A DNA stretch of 47,916 bases, from contig DATMAW010000047.1 of the NCBI GenBank assembly GCA_035559715.1, positions 1-47,916 on the forward strand, given 5' to 3'. The stretch is from JACQHC01 sp035559715 (GTDB taxonomy: Bacteria; Gemmatimonadota; Gemmatimonadetes; Gemmatimonadales; GWC2-71-9). Positions 24,134 through 32,717 of this stretch are shown piece by piece (position 1 is the stretch's first letter; every line of letters starts with the position of its first letter). The translations under genes were made by a program, and so were the position numbers. The notes below the pieces were generated by a model that had not been told where the DNA came from, searched no databases, and saw nothing but the letters and a program-made list of their open reading frames with translations.

Positions 24134-24678
24134 GCAACCTCCGTCCCCAACCAGGCGCGAAGCCGCGTGTGCGCCCGCGCCAGCTGCGACTTCGAAAAAC
24201 TCACCGTCATGCCCATGATTTCGGCGATATCCTCGTGCGTGTAGCCTTCTACGTCGTGCAACCACACAACTGCCCGCGCACGATCCGACAGGCGCGCGAG
24301 GGCGCCCTCAAGATCCATCTGTAGCGGCACATCGGGACCACGCCCCCCGAGAGTCTCCTGCGCGTCGGCCAGGTCATCCGCCTCGCGGTACTTCTCACGC
24401 CGCACGCGCATGAGCGCCTTGCTTGTCGCCACGCGCTTGATCCACGCCGTGAGGCTCCCCGGCTCAGTCCCTCGAAAGCGGCCGATGCTGCGGCAAACCT
24501 CCAGGAACGTCTCCTGGAGCACATCCTCCGCATCCTCCGCCGTGCGGCAGATCCGACGCGCCAGGGTGTACACCACCCCCTCGTAGGCACGGTACACCTG
24601 CTCCAGCGCCTCGAGATCACCGGTCTTTGCCCGTTGGATTGCTAGCTCATCCAGCGCTGCAAGCATCGTGAGTGCCAT
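24130..24678 (-). CDS. ECF-type RNA polymerase sigma factor
   Basis: 182 residues from the ATG at 24678. ATGs at 24666 and 24741 are alternatives, and none has a strong ribosome site. Region 2 (about 15-85) shows the core-binding EALEQVYRAYEGVVYTLARRI and the DVLQETFLEVCRSIGRFRG block, where AEDAEDVLQETF contacts RNA polymerase and the -10. Region 4 (about 120-180) has ARLSDRARAVVWLHDVEGYTHEDIAEIMGM, with a helix-turn-helix reading the -35, and VSFSKSQLARAHTRLR. It directs transcription of an envelope- or stress-related regulon when freed from the anti-sigma, which is co-encoded with a 4-nt overlap. Confidence 0.95.
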   Translation of the reverse strand: MALTMLAALDELAIQRAKTGDLEALEQVYRAYEGVVYTLARRICRTAEDAEDVLQETFLEVCRSIGRFRGTEPGSLTAWIKRVATSKALMRVRREKYREADDLADAQETLGGRGPDVPLQMDLEGALARLSDRARAVVWLHDVEGYTHEDIAEIMGMTVSFSKSQLARAHTRLRAWLGTEVA

Positions 24679-24896
24679 CGCCAACGGTATAGATGCGCCA
24701 TCCCATCGTGCGGTCGCACGGGTGAGGGAACGGGTGCCCAACCGCGGCCAGCGCTACCCGCAGCAATCGGTCCATCGTATTGTCTCACTTGAGGTTGGGA
24801 CACCGGCCCTTGAGGGAATCGAGGGCAATTGGCGGCGCTGATCATGCAGTCCGAACGTCTCGGCAGGACGACGAGGCAAGCAGTCGACGTCCTGAA

Positions 24897-25916
24897 TCAC
24901 ACGGAGGCCGGGGCCCGCCTCCTGCGGAACGGAACGTACCGCGAAAGCACCTGCAGGTTGTCCTCCACCAGTTCTCGGGCGGTCTTCTCAGCATTCGCCC
25001 GCGTGCTGATGTAGCACGCGCCGCACGTGTTGTTGCAGGAGAACTCCCGCTGCATGGACCGGATATCATTAAAGTAGGCCATGACCATCGCGCACGGAGT
25101 GAGGCGACCATCCGGGTTGATGACGACAAAGCGGTATCCGGCCTGGCAGCCGCCGGCGTAGCCCTCGATGAGAAAGCGATAATACCGCCACATGGTCCTC
25201 GCAGACGTGTACACCGGGAGCCCCTGCTCTTTGAGCTGGATGACCTGCTCGATCGAACGCTTCAGATCCTCCGCCCGACCGTTGTTCCCGGGCAGCCCCC
25301 TGGGATCATCCATGCGGAGCAGCGAGTACGCCGAGAAATTGAGCCACACGCCCCAGCGCTCGGCCAGCCGCACGATGTCCGGCAGTGCCTTGTAGTTCCA
25401 CGCCGTGATGCAACAGTTCAGCGTGATGTCGTCGGGATCGCCGATCTTGACGAGCTGGGGAAGGACGGTGTTCAGGTGATCGAACAGGCCCGGAATACGC
25501 CGGAATTCACTGTGGCGACTGTCGGGGAAGTCGATGGAAACCGAGAGCTGGTGCATCCCCGCCTGCTTCAGTCGCAGGAATCGCTCAGGCGAGAGATTGG
25601 ATCCATTGGTGACGACGACCACCCACGGGAGTCCGCCGGGTTTCGCGATGGCTCGAACGATGTCGTCCAGATCCCCGCGGGCCAGTGGCTCCCCGCCTGA
25701 GATGTTCACCACGGGAGCCTTGAGTTCCCGGTAGATGGCGGCATATTCCTCCGGCGAGCGCCGCGTTTCCTTGATCGGGCCGCCCCAGTTGCAGTGCCAG
25801 CAGTTGGCCGTGCACGCGTGCGTCACTTCAAACGAAACGGTGAGGGGACGTTTGCGGAACAAGTTCCAGGCGGATCGCCCGGCCATGCGAACGGCCATAC
25901 TGCGCGAAACGTTCAT
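24897..25916 (-). CDS. Radical SAM protein with SPASM-like C-terminus
   Basis: 339 residues. The radical SAM cluster motif C35-x3-C39-x2-C42 (THACTANCWHCNWGG) binds a 4Fe-4S cluster that cleaves S-adenosylmethionine. NISGGEPLARGD is the GGE motif for the SAM amino group, and VTNGSNLSPE and SVSIDF follow the TIM-barrel order. The C-terminus adds more cysteines (GGCQAGYRFVVINPDGRLTPC, then CNNTCGAC), in the style of SPASM/twitch auxiliary-cluster domains found in MoaA/PqqE/peptide-maturase relatives. Substrate unknown. I looked for a short precursor peptide beside it and found none convincing. It is divergent from the zinc-ribbon gene and 220 nt from the sigma factor. Confidence 0.93.
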   Translation of the reverse strand: MNVSRSMAVRMAGRSAWNLFRKRPLTVSFEVTHACTANCWHCNWGGPIKETRRSPEEYAAIYRELKAPVVNISGGEPLARGDLDDIVRAIAKPGGLPWVVVVTNGSNLSPERFLRLKQAGMHQLSVSIDFPDSRHSEFRRIPGLFDHLNTVLPQLVKIGDPDDITLNCCITAWNYKALPDIVRLAERWGVWLNFSAYSLLRMDDPRGLPGNNGRAEDLKRSIEQVIQLKEQGLPVYTSARTMWRYYRFLIEGYAGGCQAGYRFVVINPDGRLTPCAMVMAYFNDIRSMQREFSCNNTCGACYISTRANAEKTARELVEDNLQVLSRYVPFRRRRAPASV

Positions 25917-26026
25917 CAGACCTCCGGGAATGATCCACGCCAGGCCGGCCGGCGGAGGGGTCGCCGGTGGAGGGACGGCGCCAAACCTAGAGGTGGAATC
26001 GTGACCGTGGCAAGGGTGCGTGGTGA

Positions 26027-26284
26027 GTGAACCGTCAATGCCCGCAGTGCGGAACGAGTCTCGCGGCCAGCGTTTTGCGCTGCGGCTGCGGCTACGTGTT
26101 CCCGGAAGCGCGCGACGTGCTGTCCGATCCCGACCACCCGCGCTGCGCTGCGTGCGGCAAGGCGATGGAGCTCATGGCCCTCACCTGCCCTTCCTGTGGG
26201 GCCACCGGGTATCCGGCGTTGCGGGCGCGGCGCGGCAAGAAGACGCTCGGCGCCCCGCCGGACGGATTTGACGGCGTTGCGTGA
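26027..26284 (+). CDS. Small double zinc-ribbon protein
   Basis: 85 residues from a GTG at 26027, with no clear ribosome site. It has three Cys-pair knuckles (CPQCG, CAACG, CPSCG) and one CGCG, the arrangement of two short zinc ribbons: CPQCGTSL...CGCGY and CAACGKAM...CPSCGATGY, followed by a basic stretch (RARRGKK). Such proteins bind nucleic acid or partner proteins, and the function cannot be read from sequence. It overlaps the start chosen for the next gene by 8 nt, which suggests coupling. The regular spacing of Cys pairs argues strongly for a real gene despite its size. Confidence 0.8.
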   Translation: MNRQCPQCGTSLAASVLRCGCGYVFPEARDVLSDPDHPRCAACGKAMELMALTCPSCGATGYPALRARRGKKTLGAPPDGFDGVA

Positions 26285-27110
26285 CCCCACAGATGCCGCG
26301 GTCGCTGAACCGCTAGCCCGGCCCATTCCCTCTCGTCAGTCGGGCGCCCCCGCCCGCAAGTTAGGAGCGCTCCGCAGGGCACGCACCGCGCTCACGCGGC
26401 CACACGGGGATCGTCGCTGGGACCTGTTCCTTCGAGCCACGGTCGTTGCTGCGCTTGCCGGCATTCCGATCGCCGTGGCCTTTCCCCAGGCCATCCCACT
26501 TGTCTGGCTCGCGGTCATCACACCGCCCATGAACGGGCCCTTGAGTCCCGTGATGCCCACGACATACGAACCGATGCTGATCGAAGCGTCGAAGTACGCT
26601 GCTCCGCTGGCGGTGGCGCTGATCGCCCTGGTGGGCGTCCTGTACATGGAGTACGTGAACTGGCACGCATACGCCTGGGCCATCGGCCTTCAGCGGTTTG
26701 CCGCGATCCGGGAACGGCCTTGGGTTCGGCGATCGGTGAAGGCGTTCAGCCGATGGCCATTCTGGACCGTGGCCGTGTTCGCGTTCACTCCGTTGCCGTA
26801 TTGGGTGGTACGCTGCCTTGCGATCCTCGAGGGGTACTCCCTGAGGCGATACTACGCTGCCACGGCCGTCGGACGATTCCCGCGATACCTGCTATACGCC
26901 GTCTTCGGAAGTCTCGTGCCCGTCCCGACGTGGATTCTCGTCCTGGTCATCGTTATTCCGGCAGCGGTGATCATCGGGATCAAGCTCGCACAGGGCGAAC
27001 CGCCGGTGGAGCTGGACACGCCAGCCACTCGGCGTGATCACGCCGTCCCGGCGAGTGCCCACCGCGCGCCGCAGCCGCTTCCCACCGAGCCCCTGACGCC
27101 TCAGCCGTAG
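26277..27110 (+). CDS. VTT-domain (DedA/YqaA-like) membrane protein
   Basis: 277 residues if it starts at the TTG at 26277, overlapping the zinc-ribbon stop. The first 45 residues are Arg/Pro-rich and the real start may be further in. After about residue 50 come several hydrophobic helices. The VTT (SNARE-associated) signature lies at about 155-215: FWTVAVFAFTPLPYWVVRCLAI, then EGYSLRRYYAATAVGRFPRYLLYAVFGS, with the membrane re-entrant Pro-Leu-Pro and GRFPRY. VTT proteins move or scramble lipids in membranes, and bacterial DedA members recycle undecaprenyl phosphate. The C-terminal tail (after about 240) is Pro-rich and cytosolic. The stop overlaps the decayed minus-strand remnant. Confidence 0.85.
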   Translation: MRDPTDAAVAEPLARPIPSRQSGAPARKLGALRRARTALTRPHGDRRWDLFLRATVVAALAGIPIAVAFPQAIPLVWLAVITPPMNGPLSPVMPTTYEPMLIEASKYAAPLAVALIALVGVLYMEYVNWHAYAWAIGLQRFAAIRERPWVRRSVKAFSRWPFWTVAVFAFTPLPYWVVRCLAILEGYSLRRYYAATAVGRFPRYLLYAVFGSLVPVPTWILVLVIVIPAAVIIGIKLAQGEPPVELDTPATRRDHAVPASAHRAPQPLPTEPLTPQP

Positions 27111-27342
27111 ATCTGGATGAGGCGATACGCCAGGAAGGCGGTCACGCCGCCCTCCAGCACCCACCACATGGGCAGGCGGTAGTACCCCAGATACATCGCG
27201 TGAGGGCGATCATGCTGCCGCCGAACCCACTCCCGATCACGAGTGCTTCGGAGAATGAACGGTCGATGGATGTGACCTCGGTCGGAGTATGGCCGGTGCC
27301 GTGAACGGCTCGCTGGACTTTGTTTTGCGAACGCGGCCGCAA
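27101..27342 (-). pseudogene. Decayed FAD-oxidoreductase start fused to an unrelated-frame 3' end
   Basis: On the minus strand, from 27342, a frame reads IDRSFSEALVIGSGFGGSM, the FAD-binding Rossmann start (GxGxxG) of GMC- or cholesterol-oxidase-type flavoproteins. It loses all similarity after about 8 more residues (IALTRC). A second frame then reads from an ATG at 27196 to a stop at 27101 (31 codons), ending in a membrane-like WWVLEGGVTAFLAYRL. No catalytic body remains, so this looks like an internal deletion of a once longer gene or gene pair. It overlaps the VTT gene's 3' end by 10 nt. It fills most of the otherwise gene-free stretch 27111-27443. Confidence 0.6.
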
Positions 27343-27443
27343 ACCTACCGGGCCCCCGGGCGCCGGTGCAAGGAGAGCGACCCCTCGCTACTCCACTTCC
27401 GCGGAACGCGCACCTCCTCCACCTTCGTCTGGTGGGAACCGCC

Positions 27444-28565
27444 ATGCACGCTCCGCCGTCAGCCGATACGCTCGCCGCCTGGCGACACCACCTCCGGGAC
27501 GAAGCGGACGCCGCTTTCCTCTACGAGGTGTTGGCCGAGCGGGAGCTGAACGCCGAGCGCCGCGACCTGTTTCGCCGTCTCGCGGAAGTCGAGCACCGCC
27601 ACACCGCTGTCTGGCGGTCGGTGCTGGCCGAACACGGCACCGAGATCACCCACGTCCCACCGTCTGCGCGCGCGCGGCTGCTCGCCTGGATCACGAAGTA
27701 CGTGGGCTCAGACTTGCTCGTGTCCCTGATGTTTCGGGAAGAGGGCCAGGAGGTGAAATCCTACCTCCAGCTCCACCGGCGGAGTCCGCTCGGGACGGCG
27801 CGCGATGCAGCGCTGCTGCTCGCCCGCGAGTCCGCCGAGCACGCCCGCACGCTCGGGTCCGTGACGGGGAGCGTCGAGGAGCCCTGGCATCGCATGTCGT
27901 CCGGGGGCTTCCTGCGGAACGTGGTGTACGGCTTCAACGACGGACTCACGGCGAATTTCGGACTGGTGGCTGGCGTGATCGGCGCGTCGGTCGAGCCGCA
28001 CATCGTAATGGTGTCGGGTGTGGCGGGAATGATCGCCGACGCGCTGTCCATGGGCTCCTCCGGGTACCTGGCCGCCAAGAGCGAGCGAGAGGTCTACGCT
28101 CATGAAATGACAATGGAGGCCGAAGAGATCCGCATCATGCCAGAGGTAGAGGAAGAGGAGCTGGCATTGTTGTACGAGGCAAAGGGGATGCCGCCCGACC
28201 ACGCCCGCGCGCTCGCGCGGGACGTCATGCGGAACCCCGAGCGCGCCCTCGAAGAGAAAGCCCGCGAGGAACTTGGCATCGCGGAGGCCCACTCCACCCC
28301 GCTGCGCGAGGGTTGGATCACGGGCGCCGCCACCGCCATAGGAGCCTTCATCCCGGTGGCGCCGTTCTTGGCGCTCGACGGCCCCGCGGCCGTGTGGACA
28401 TCGTTCGCCGTTGCCATGGCGTCACACTTCGCCGTAGGAGCAGCACGCAGCGTGTTCACCGGCCGGGGCATCGTCCGGAGCGGCCTGGACATGTTCGTGG
28501 TTGGACTCGGCGTCGCCGTGGTGGGCTATTTCATCGGCGACATGGTGGCGAAATGGCTGGCGTAA
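27444..28565 (+). CDS. mbfA: MbfA-like erythrin-VIT fusion: ferritin-like domain plus CCC1/VIT1 iron transporter
   Basis: 373 residues from the ATG at 27444; a longer in-frame start adds only a low-complexity leader. The N-terminal ferritin-like four-helix domain (about 10-140) has candidate di-iron ligands: E20, E50-x-x-H53 (AEVEHRH), E100, and E129/E132-H133 (ARESAEH). The C-terminal VIT1/CCC1 part (about 155-373) starts with VVYGFNDGLTANFGLVAGVIGA, includes the long charged loop (AHEMTMEAEEIRIMPEVEEEEL), and ends in three hydrophobic helices. In alpha-proteobacteria, MbfA exports iron and protects against iron and peroxide stress, so an iron-detoxification role is likely here. Single plus-strand gene, convergent with leuS. 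Confidence 0.93.
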   Translation: MHAPPSADTLAAWRHHLRDEADAAFLYEVLAERELNAERRDLFRRLAEVEHRHTAVWRSVLAEHGTEITHVPPSARARLLAWITKYVGSDLLVSLMFREEGQEVKSYLQLHRRSPLGTARDAALLLARESAEHARTLGSVTGSVEEPWHRMSSGGFLRNVVYGFNDGLTANFGLVAGVIGASVEPHIVMVSGVAGMIADALSMGSSGYLAAKSEREVYAHEMTMEAEEIRIMPEVEEEELALLYEAKGMPPDHARALARDVMRNPERALEEKAREELGIAEAHSTPLREGWITGAATAIGAFIPVAPFLALDGPAAVWTSFAVAMASHFAVGAARSVFTGRGIVRSGLDMFVVGLGVAVVGYFIGDMVAKWLA

Positions 28566-28590
28566 AGGAACCTGTCCCTCTTCCGCCTTC

Positions 28591-31125
28591 TTAGAGCACC
28601 AGGTTCACCAGCTTGTCCGGTACGTACACGACCTTCTTGACGGCATTCCCATCCACGAATCGCCGCACGCCCGGGTCGGCAAGCGCGCGATCGACGACCT
28701 CTTCCTGACTCAAGCCGCGTGGGATGGTCAAGCGGCCGCGGAGCTTCCCGTTCACCTGCACGGCGACCTCGACTTCTTCTTCGCGGGCGAGAGCCTCGTC
28801 CCATGCGGGCCATGACGCCTGGAACACGCTCTCCCGATGCCCGAGCCGCTCCCAGCACTCCTCGGCGAAATGCGGGGCGAACGGCGCGAGCAGCACAATG
28901 ACGGGCTCCACCAACGCGGGCGCCACCGTAGCAGCAGGACGCCCGTCGGCCAGGCCGGACCGGTCGCGCAACAGGTTCAGATACTCCATCAGCGCGGCGA
29001 TGGCCGTGTTGTAGCGCAACTCCTCCACGTCCGCCGTGACCTTGCGAATGGTCTGGTGCAGCTTGCGCTGCGCCACCCGGTCCGGTTCCGCGTCCCGAGC
29101 CACGGCCTGCACGACGCTCCACAGCTTGTCGAGGAATCGCCGGATGCCGGCGATGCCTTCGTCGCGGAAGTCGCCCCCTTCCTGGTACGGCCCGAGGAAC
29201 ATGAGGTACATGCGGAAGGTGTCCGCTCCCCACTTCGCGATGTAGGCGTCGGGGATCACCACGTTGCCGCGCGACTTGGACATCTTGGCCCCATCCTTCA
29301 CGATGGTACCGTGGGCGCGGAACCGCTTGTATGGCTCCTCGAACGGCAGATGCCCGAGGTCGTGCAGCACCATCGTGACGAACCGGGAGTACATCAGGTG
29401 CAACACCGCGTGCTCGTTGCCCCCGATGTAGCTGTCCACCGGCAACCACTTCCTGGTCAACTCCGGATCAAACGGACGATCGTCGAACTCCGTGGACGGA
29501 TAGCGCAGGAAATACCACGCCGAATCGAGGAACGTGTCCGAGACATCGGTCTCGCGGCGCGCCGCTTGACCGCAGGCGGGGCACGGCACTCGATACCACG
29601 ACTGGGCACGCGCGAGCGGCGAGACACCGCTCGCATCCGGCCGGAAATCCTCCAACGGCGGAAGCAGGACCGGGAGGTCCTTTTCCGGCACCGGCACGGT
29701 CCCGCAACGATCGCAATAGACGATTGGAATCGGCGGACCCCAGTAGCGTTGGCGGGAAATACACCAATCGTGCAGGCGGTACTGCACCTGCGGCGAGCCG
29801 AGCCCCTGCTCCGCCAACCAGGCCGTGATGGCGCGCGCCGCCTCGCGGCACGGCAGGCCGTCGAACCGCCCGCTGTTCACGAGAACTCCATCCCACGAGA
29901 CGAACGGCAAGCGGTCTGCGGCAGCCTCCGCGGTCTGCGGGGCATCCGGAGCCGGTCGCACCACGCGCCGAATCTCCAGTCCGAACTGCATCGCGAATTC
30001 GAAGTCGCGCTCGTCGTGCGCGGGCACGCCCATGATCGCGCCGCTGCCGTACTCCATGAGGACGTAATCGGCCACCCAAATGGGGACGGACTCACCGGTG
30101 GCGGGGTTCCGCGCGTAGGCCCCCGTGAACACGCCGGTCTTCTGCCGGTCACCGACTCGCCGCGAAACGATGTCCATCTGCGCCACGCGATTCCGGTACG
30201 CCTGCACTTCCGCGCGTCGGTCGCCGGCGGTGAGGCTCTCCACCAACGGGTGCTCCGGGGCGAGCACGAGATACGTTGCCCCAAAAACGGTATCGGGACG
30301 CGTGGTGTAGACGCGGATCGGGTCGCTCACCGGGGTCGTGAACGCCAACTCGGCACCTTCGGAGCGTCCAATCCAGTTCGTTTGCAGCAATCGCGTAGAC
30401 TCCGACCAGTCGAGCGTCTTCAGGTTCTCCAACAGGCGCGAGGCGTACCTGGTGATTGTGAAAAACCACTGCTCCAGCAGGCGCTGCGTCACCCGCACGC
30501 TGGGATGGCGCTCGCAGAACCCGTCAATCACCTGTTCGTTCGCCAGCACGGTCATGCACTCGGGACACCAGTTCACTGGCGCCCGTTTGCGCTCCGCCAG
30601 TCCGGCACGGTAGAGCTGGAGGAAGATCCACTGGGTCCACTTGTAGTAGGCCGGATCGGTGGTGGCCAGCTCGTGGTCCCAATCCACCATCAGCCCGATG
30701 CGCCGCAGCTGCTCCCGGAAGTTCGCGATGTTTGCCGGGATCAGACGCCCCGGATGCTGATTGACTTTCAGCGCATAATTTTCCGAGTGGATGCCGAACG
30801 CATCGAACCCGATCGGCTCGAAGACATCCCACCCCCGCAGCCGCTGAACGCGGCCGTGGATGTCGGCGCCCACGAAGGCGAACACGTTGCCGACATGGAG
30901 CCCCTCAGCCGATGGATAGGGAAACATCATCAGGTTGTAGTACGGCTTTGCCGCGCCGCGCAGGTCGGTGCTGTTCGTGCGGCGCGCCGCCCATTCCCGA
31001 CGCCACTTTGCCTCCACCACCGCCGGATCGTAGCTCGGGGGGCGCCCGCCTCGCGGCGGGGGAGGCGCCGCACTGCCGTCCTTACCGCCCCGGCGTGCCG
31101 CCTCACGCTTCGGCCGAGGGCTCAT
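28591..31125 (-). CDS. leuS: Leucyl-tRNA synthetase
   Basis: 844 residues, normal for bacterial LeuRS. The ATG at 31125 overlaps the serA stop (ATGA). After a Pro/Gly/Arg-rich N-terminal extension (about 1-30) comes the class I signature HVGN (77-80, the HIGH motif) in YPSAEGLHVGN. The KMSKS loop is at 614-618. Between lie the editing (CP1) domain, with TTRPDTVFGATYLVLAPEHPL, and zinc-type Cys motifs (CPECMTVLANEQ, CDRCG, CPACG). The post-HIGH segment reads GFDAFGIHSENYALK instead of the more common G-W-D-A-F-G-L-P-A-E-N form, a variant I associate with some deep-branching bacteria. It charges tRNA-Leu with leucine in the cytoplasm. Confidence 0.97.
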   Translation of the reverse strand: MSPRPKREAARRGGKDGSAAPPPPRGGRPPSYDPAVVEAKWRREWAARRTNSTDLRGAAKPYYNLMMFPYPSAEGLHVGNVFAFVGADIHGRVQRLRGWDVFEPIGFDAFGIHSENYALKVNQHPGRLIPANIANFREQLRRIGLMVDWDHELATTDPAYYKWTQWIFLQLYRAGLAERKRAPVNWCPECMTVLANEQVIDGFCERHPSVRVTQRLLEQWFFTITRYASRLLENLKTLDWSESTRLLQTNWIGRSEGAELAFTTPVSDPIRVYTTRPDTVFGATYLVLAPEHPLVESLTAGDRRAEVQAYRNRVAQMDIVSRRVGDRQKTGVFTGAYARNPATGESVPIWVADYVLMEYGSGAIMGVPAHDERDFEFAMQFGLEIRRVVRPAPDAPQTAEAAADRLPFVSWDGVLVNSGRFDGLPCREAARAITAWLAEQGLGSPQVQYRLHDWCISRQRYWGPPIPIVYCDRCGTVPVPEKDLPVLLPPLEDFRPDASGVSPLARAQSWYRVPCPACGQAARRETDVSDTFLDSAWYFLRYPSTEFDDRPFDPELTRKWLPVDSYIGGNEHAVLHLMYSRFVTMVLHDLGHLPFEEPYKRFRAHGTIVKDGAKMSKSRGNVVIPDAYIAKWGADTFRMYLMFLGPYQEGGDFRDEGIAGIRRFLDKLWSVVQAVARDAEPDRVAQRKLHQTIRKVTADVEELRYNTAIAALMEYLNLLRDRSGLADGRPAATVAPALVEPVIVLLAPFAPHFAEECWERLGHRESVFQASWPAWDEALAREEEVEVAVQVNGKLRGRLTIPRGLSQEEVVDRALADPGVRRFVDGNAVKKVVYVPDKLVNLVL

Positions 31126-32717
31126 GCGGCGTCGTCCAGCACGGCAACCCTGACCTCGAGCACGCCGGGGACAGTCCCAAGTCGCTCGACGACCGTGGGA
31201 GGCGGCGCGCGATCCACCGCGACCGCCGCCAGGGCTTCACCGTTGGCCGCCGTCGAGCGGGCCTGTTGATACGACCCAACATGGACGCCGGCGTTCCCCA
31301 GCACCGTCCCCACGCGCCCCAGCACCCCAGGCTCGTCGCGATTGCGCAGCAGGACGAGTGATCCGTCGGCCGGAATATCCACAGCGTACTCGCCGATCCG
31401 AATGATGCGAGCGAAGCCGTCGCCGACCGTGGCACCCACCACGGTCAGTTCTTTCCCGTCTGCCCGCACGGTGACGCCAACCGAGGACTCGAACCGTTGA
31501 GGCGGATTGCCGATGCGACGACCCACCGTGATCCCACGACCTTCCGCCAGGTTCATCGCGTTCACGAGCGTGACCGGACCCACGCCCATGGCGCCCAGCA
31601 CGCCCTCAACCGCCGCCAGCATGACGGGTTTGGGGGCCGCGTCATCCGGCCCGGCGTACTGGACCTCGATTTCGCGCACCCGTGCCGGGCTGAGGGCCGC
31701 TGCCAGGCGGCCGAGCCGGCGTGACAACGACAACAACGGACGCAGTCGCGCGAGCGCCGCGCCGGCGATGCCCGGCACATTCACGGCGCCGCTTAAGTCA
31801 CCCTTGATCAGCGCATCTCGAACCAGCCGGCAGATCTCGAGCCCCACGCGCTCCTGGGCCTCGGCAGTCGAGGCCGCAAGGTGAGGCGTGATGATGACGC
31901 GATCCGCCTGCCGCAAGGGAGACTCCGGCGGCAGCGGCTCTACCTCGAACACGTCGAGCGCCGCCCCGGCGATCCTCTCCCCCCTGAGGGCTTCCAGGAG
32001 CGCTGCCTCGTCCACCAGGCCACCGCGAGCCGCGTTGATCAGCACGGCCGTCTTCTTCATGAGCCCGAGTCGGCGTCGGTCGATCAGGTTCCGCGTCTCG
32101 TCGGTCAGCGGCAGGTGTAAGGTCACGACATCCGCGCGCTTGAGCACGTCATCCAGCGGGAGCAGCTGCACCTGGAGTTCGGCCGCCTTGGCCTCCGTCA
32201 GGAACGGATCGTGCGCCACCACGACCATGCCAAACCCCCGCGCGATTGTCGCCACGTGCGCGCCGATTCGACCCAGCCCCACAACACCCAGCGTCTTTCC
32301 CGACAGCTCGACACCCTGGAACTTCTGCCGGTCCCACGCCCCCGCCCGCATGCTCTCGTGCGCCCAGGGGATTCGCCGCACGAGCGCGAGCAGCAACCCC
32401 ACCGTGTGCTCCGCGGCACTGATCGTGTTGCCGCCGGGCGTGTTGAGCACCGCGATGCCCCGCTGCGTGGCCGCCTCGATGTCGATGTTATCCACCCCGA
32501 TTCCCGCGCGCCCGATGACGCGGAGGTCCGGCGCCTGCGCCAGCAGCTCCGCGCTCACCTTGGTCTCCGACCGCACGAGCAACGCGTGGGCCGTCGGCAG
32601 CGCCTCCATCAGCCTCTTCTTGTCCTTGATGGCCTTGACGACTTCGATCTCGGGGGACTGTGCGAGAAGCGCGAGGCCGCCTTCGTCAACTTTGTCTGCC
32701 ACAACGACGCGATGCAT
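31122..32717 (-). CDS. serA: D-3-phosphoglycerate dehydrogenase
   Basis: 531 residues from the ATG at 32717, which shares 1 nt with the aminotransferase stop (TGATG). A longer frame upstream is only the other gene's shadow. It is the long SerA form: substrate domain, NAD-binding domain with GVVGLGRIGAHVA, catalytic LINAARGGLVDEAALLEAL and the His of ITPHLAASTAEAQERV. Then comes the intervening domain (about 320-450, AALARLRPLLSLSRRLGRL, with GRRIGNPPQRFESSVG) and a C-terminal ACT domain (about 458-531, LVLLRNRDEPGVLGRVGTVLG), where serine usually inhibits. It catalyses the first committed step of serine synthesis. Translational overlap with a class V aminotransferase supports a shared pathway. 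Confidence 0.97.
   Translation of the reverse strand: MHRVVVADKVDEGGLALLAQSPEIEVVKAIKDKKRLMEALPTAHALLVRSETKVSAELLAQAPDLRVIGRAGIGVDNIDIEAATQRGIAVLNTPGGNTISAAEHTVGLLLALVRRIPWAHESMRAGAWDRQKFQGVELSGKTLGVVGLGRIGAHVATIARGFGMVVVAHDPFLTEAKAAELQVQLLPLDDVLKRADVVTLHLPLTDETRNLIDRRRLGLMKKTAVLINAARGGLVDEAALLEALRGERIAGAALDVFEVEPLPPESPLRQADRVIITPHLAASTAEAQERVGLEICRLVRDALIKGDLSGAVNVPGIAGAALARLRPLLSLSRRLGRLAAALSPARVREIEVQYAGPDDAAPKPVMLAAVEGVLGAMGVGPVTLVNAMNLAEGRGITVGRRIGNPPQRFESSVGVTVRADGKELTVVGATVGDGFARIIRIGEYAVDIPADGSLVLLRNRDEPGVLGRVGTVLGNAGVHVGSYQQARSTAANGEALAAVAVDRAPPPTVVERLGTVPGVLEVRVAVLDDAA

Noticed and set aside
24742..25140. Short RiPP precursor next to the radical SAM gene
   Set aside because: No small ORF with a leader, core Cys/Ser/Thr pattern and ribosome site was found outside known genes.
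28837..31269. 810-codon plus-strand open frame opposite leuS
   Set aside because: High-GC codon bias leaves long antisense frames open. The translation is His/Arg/Gln-rich with no domain, and the leuS reading is unambiguous.
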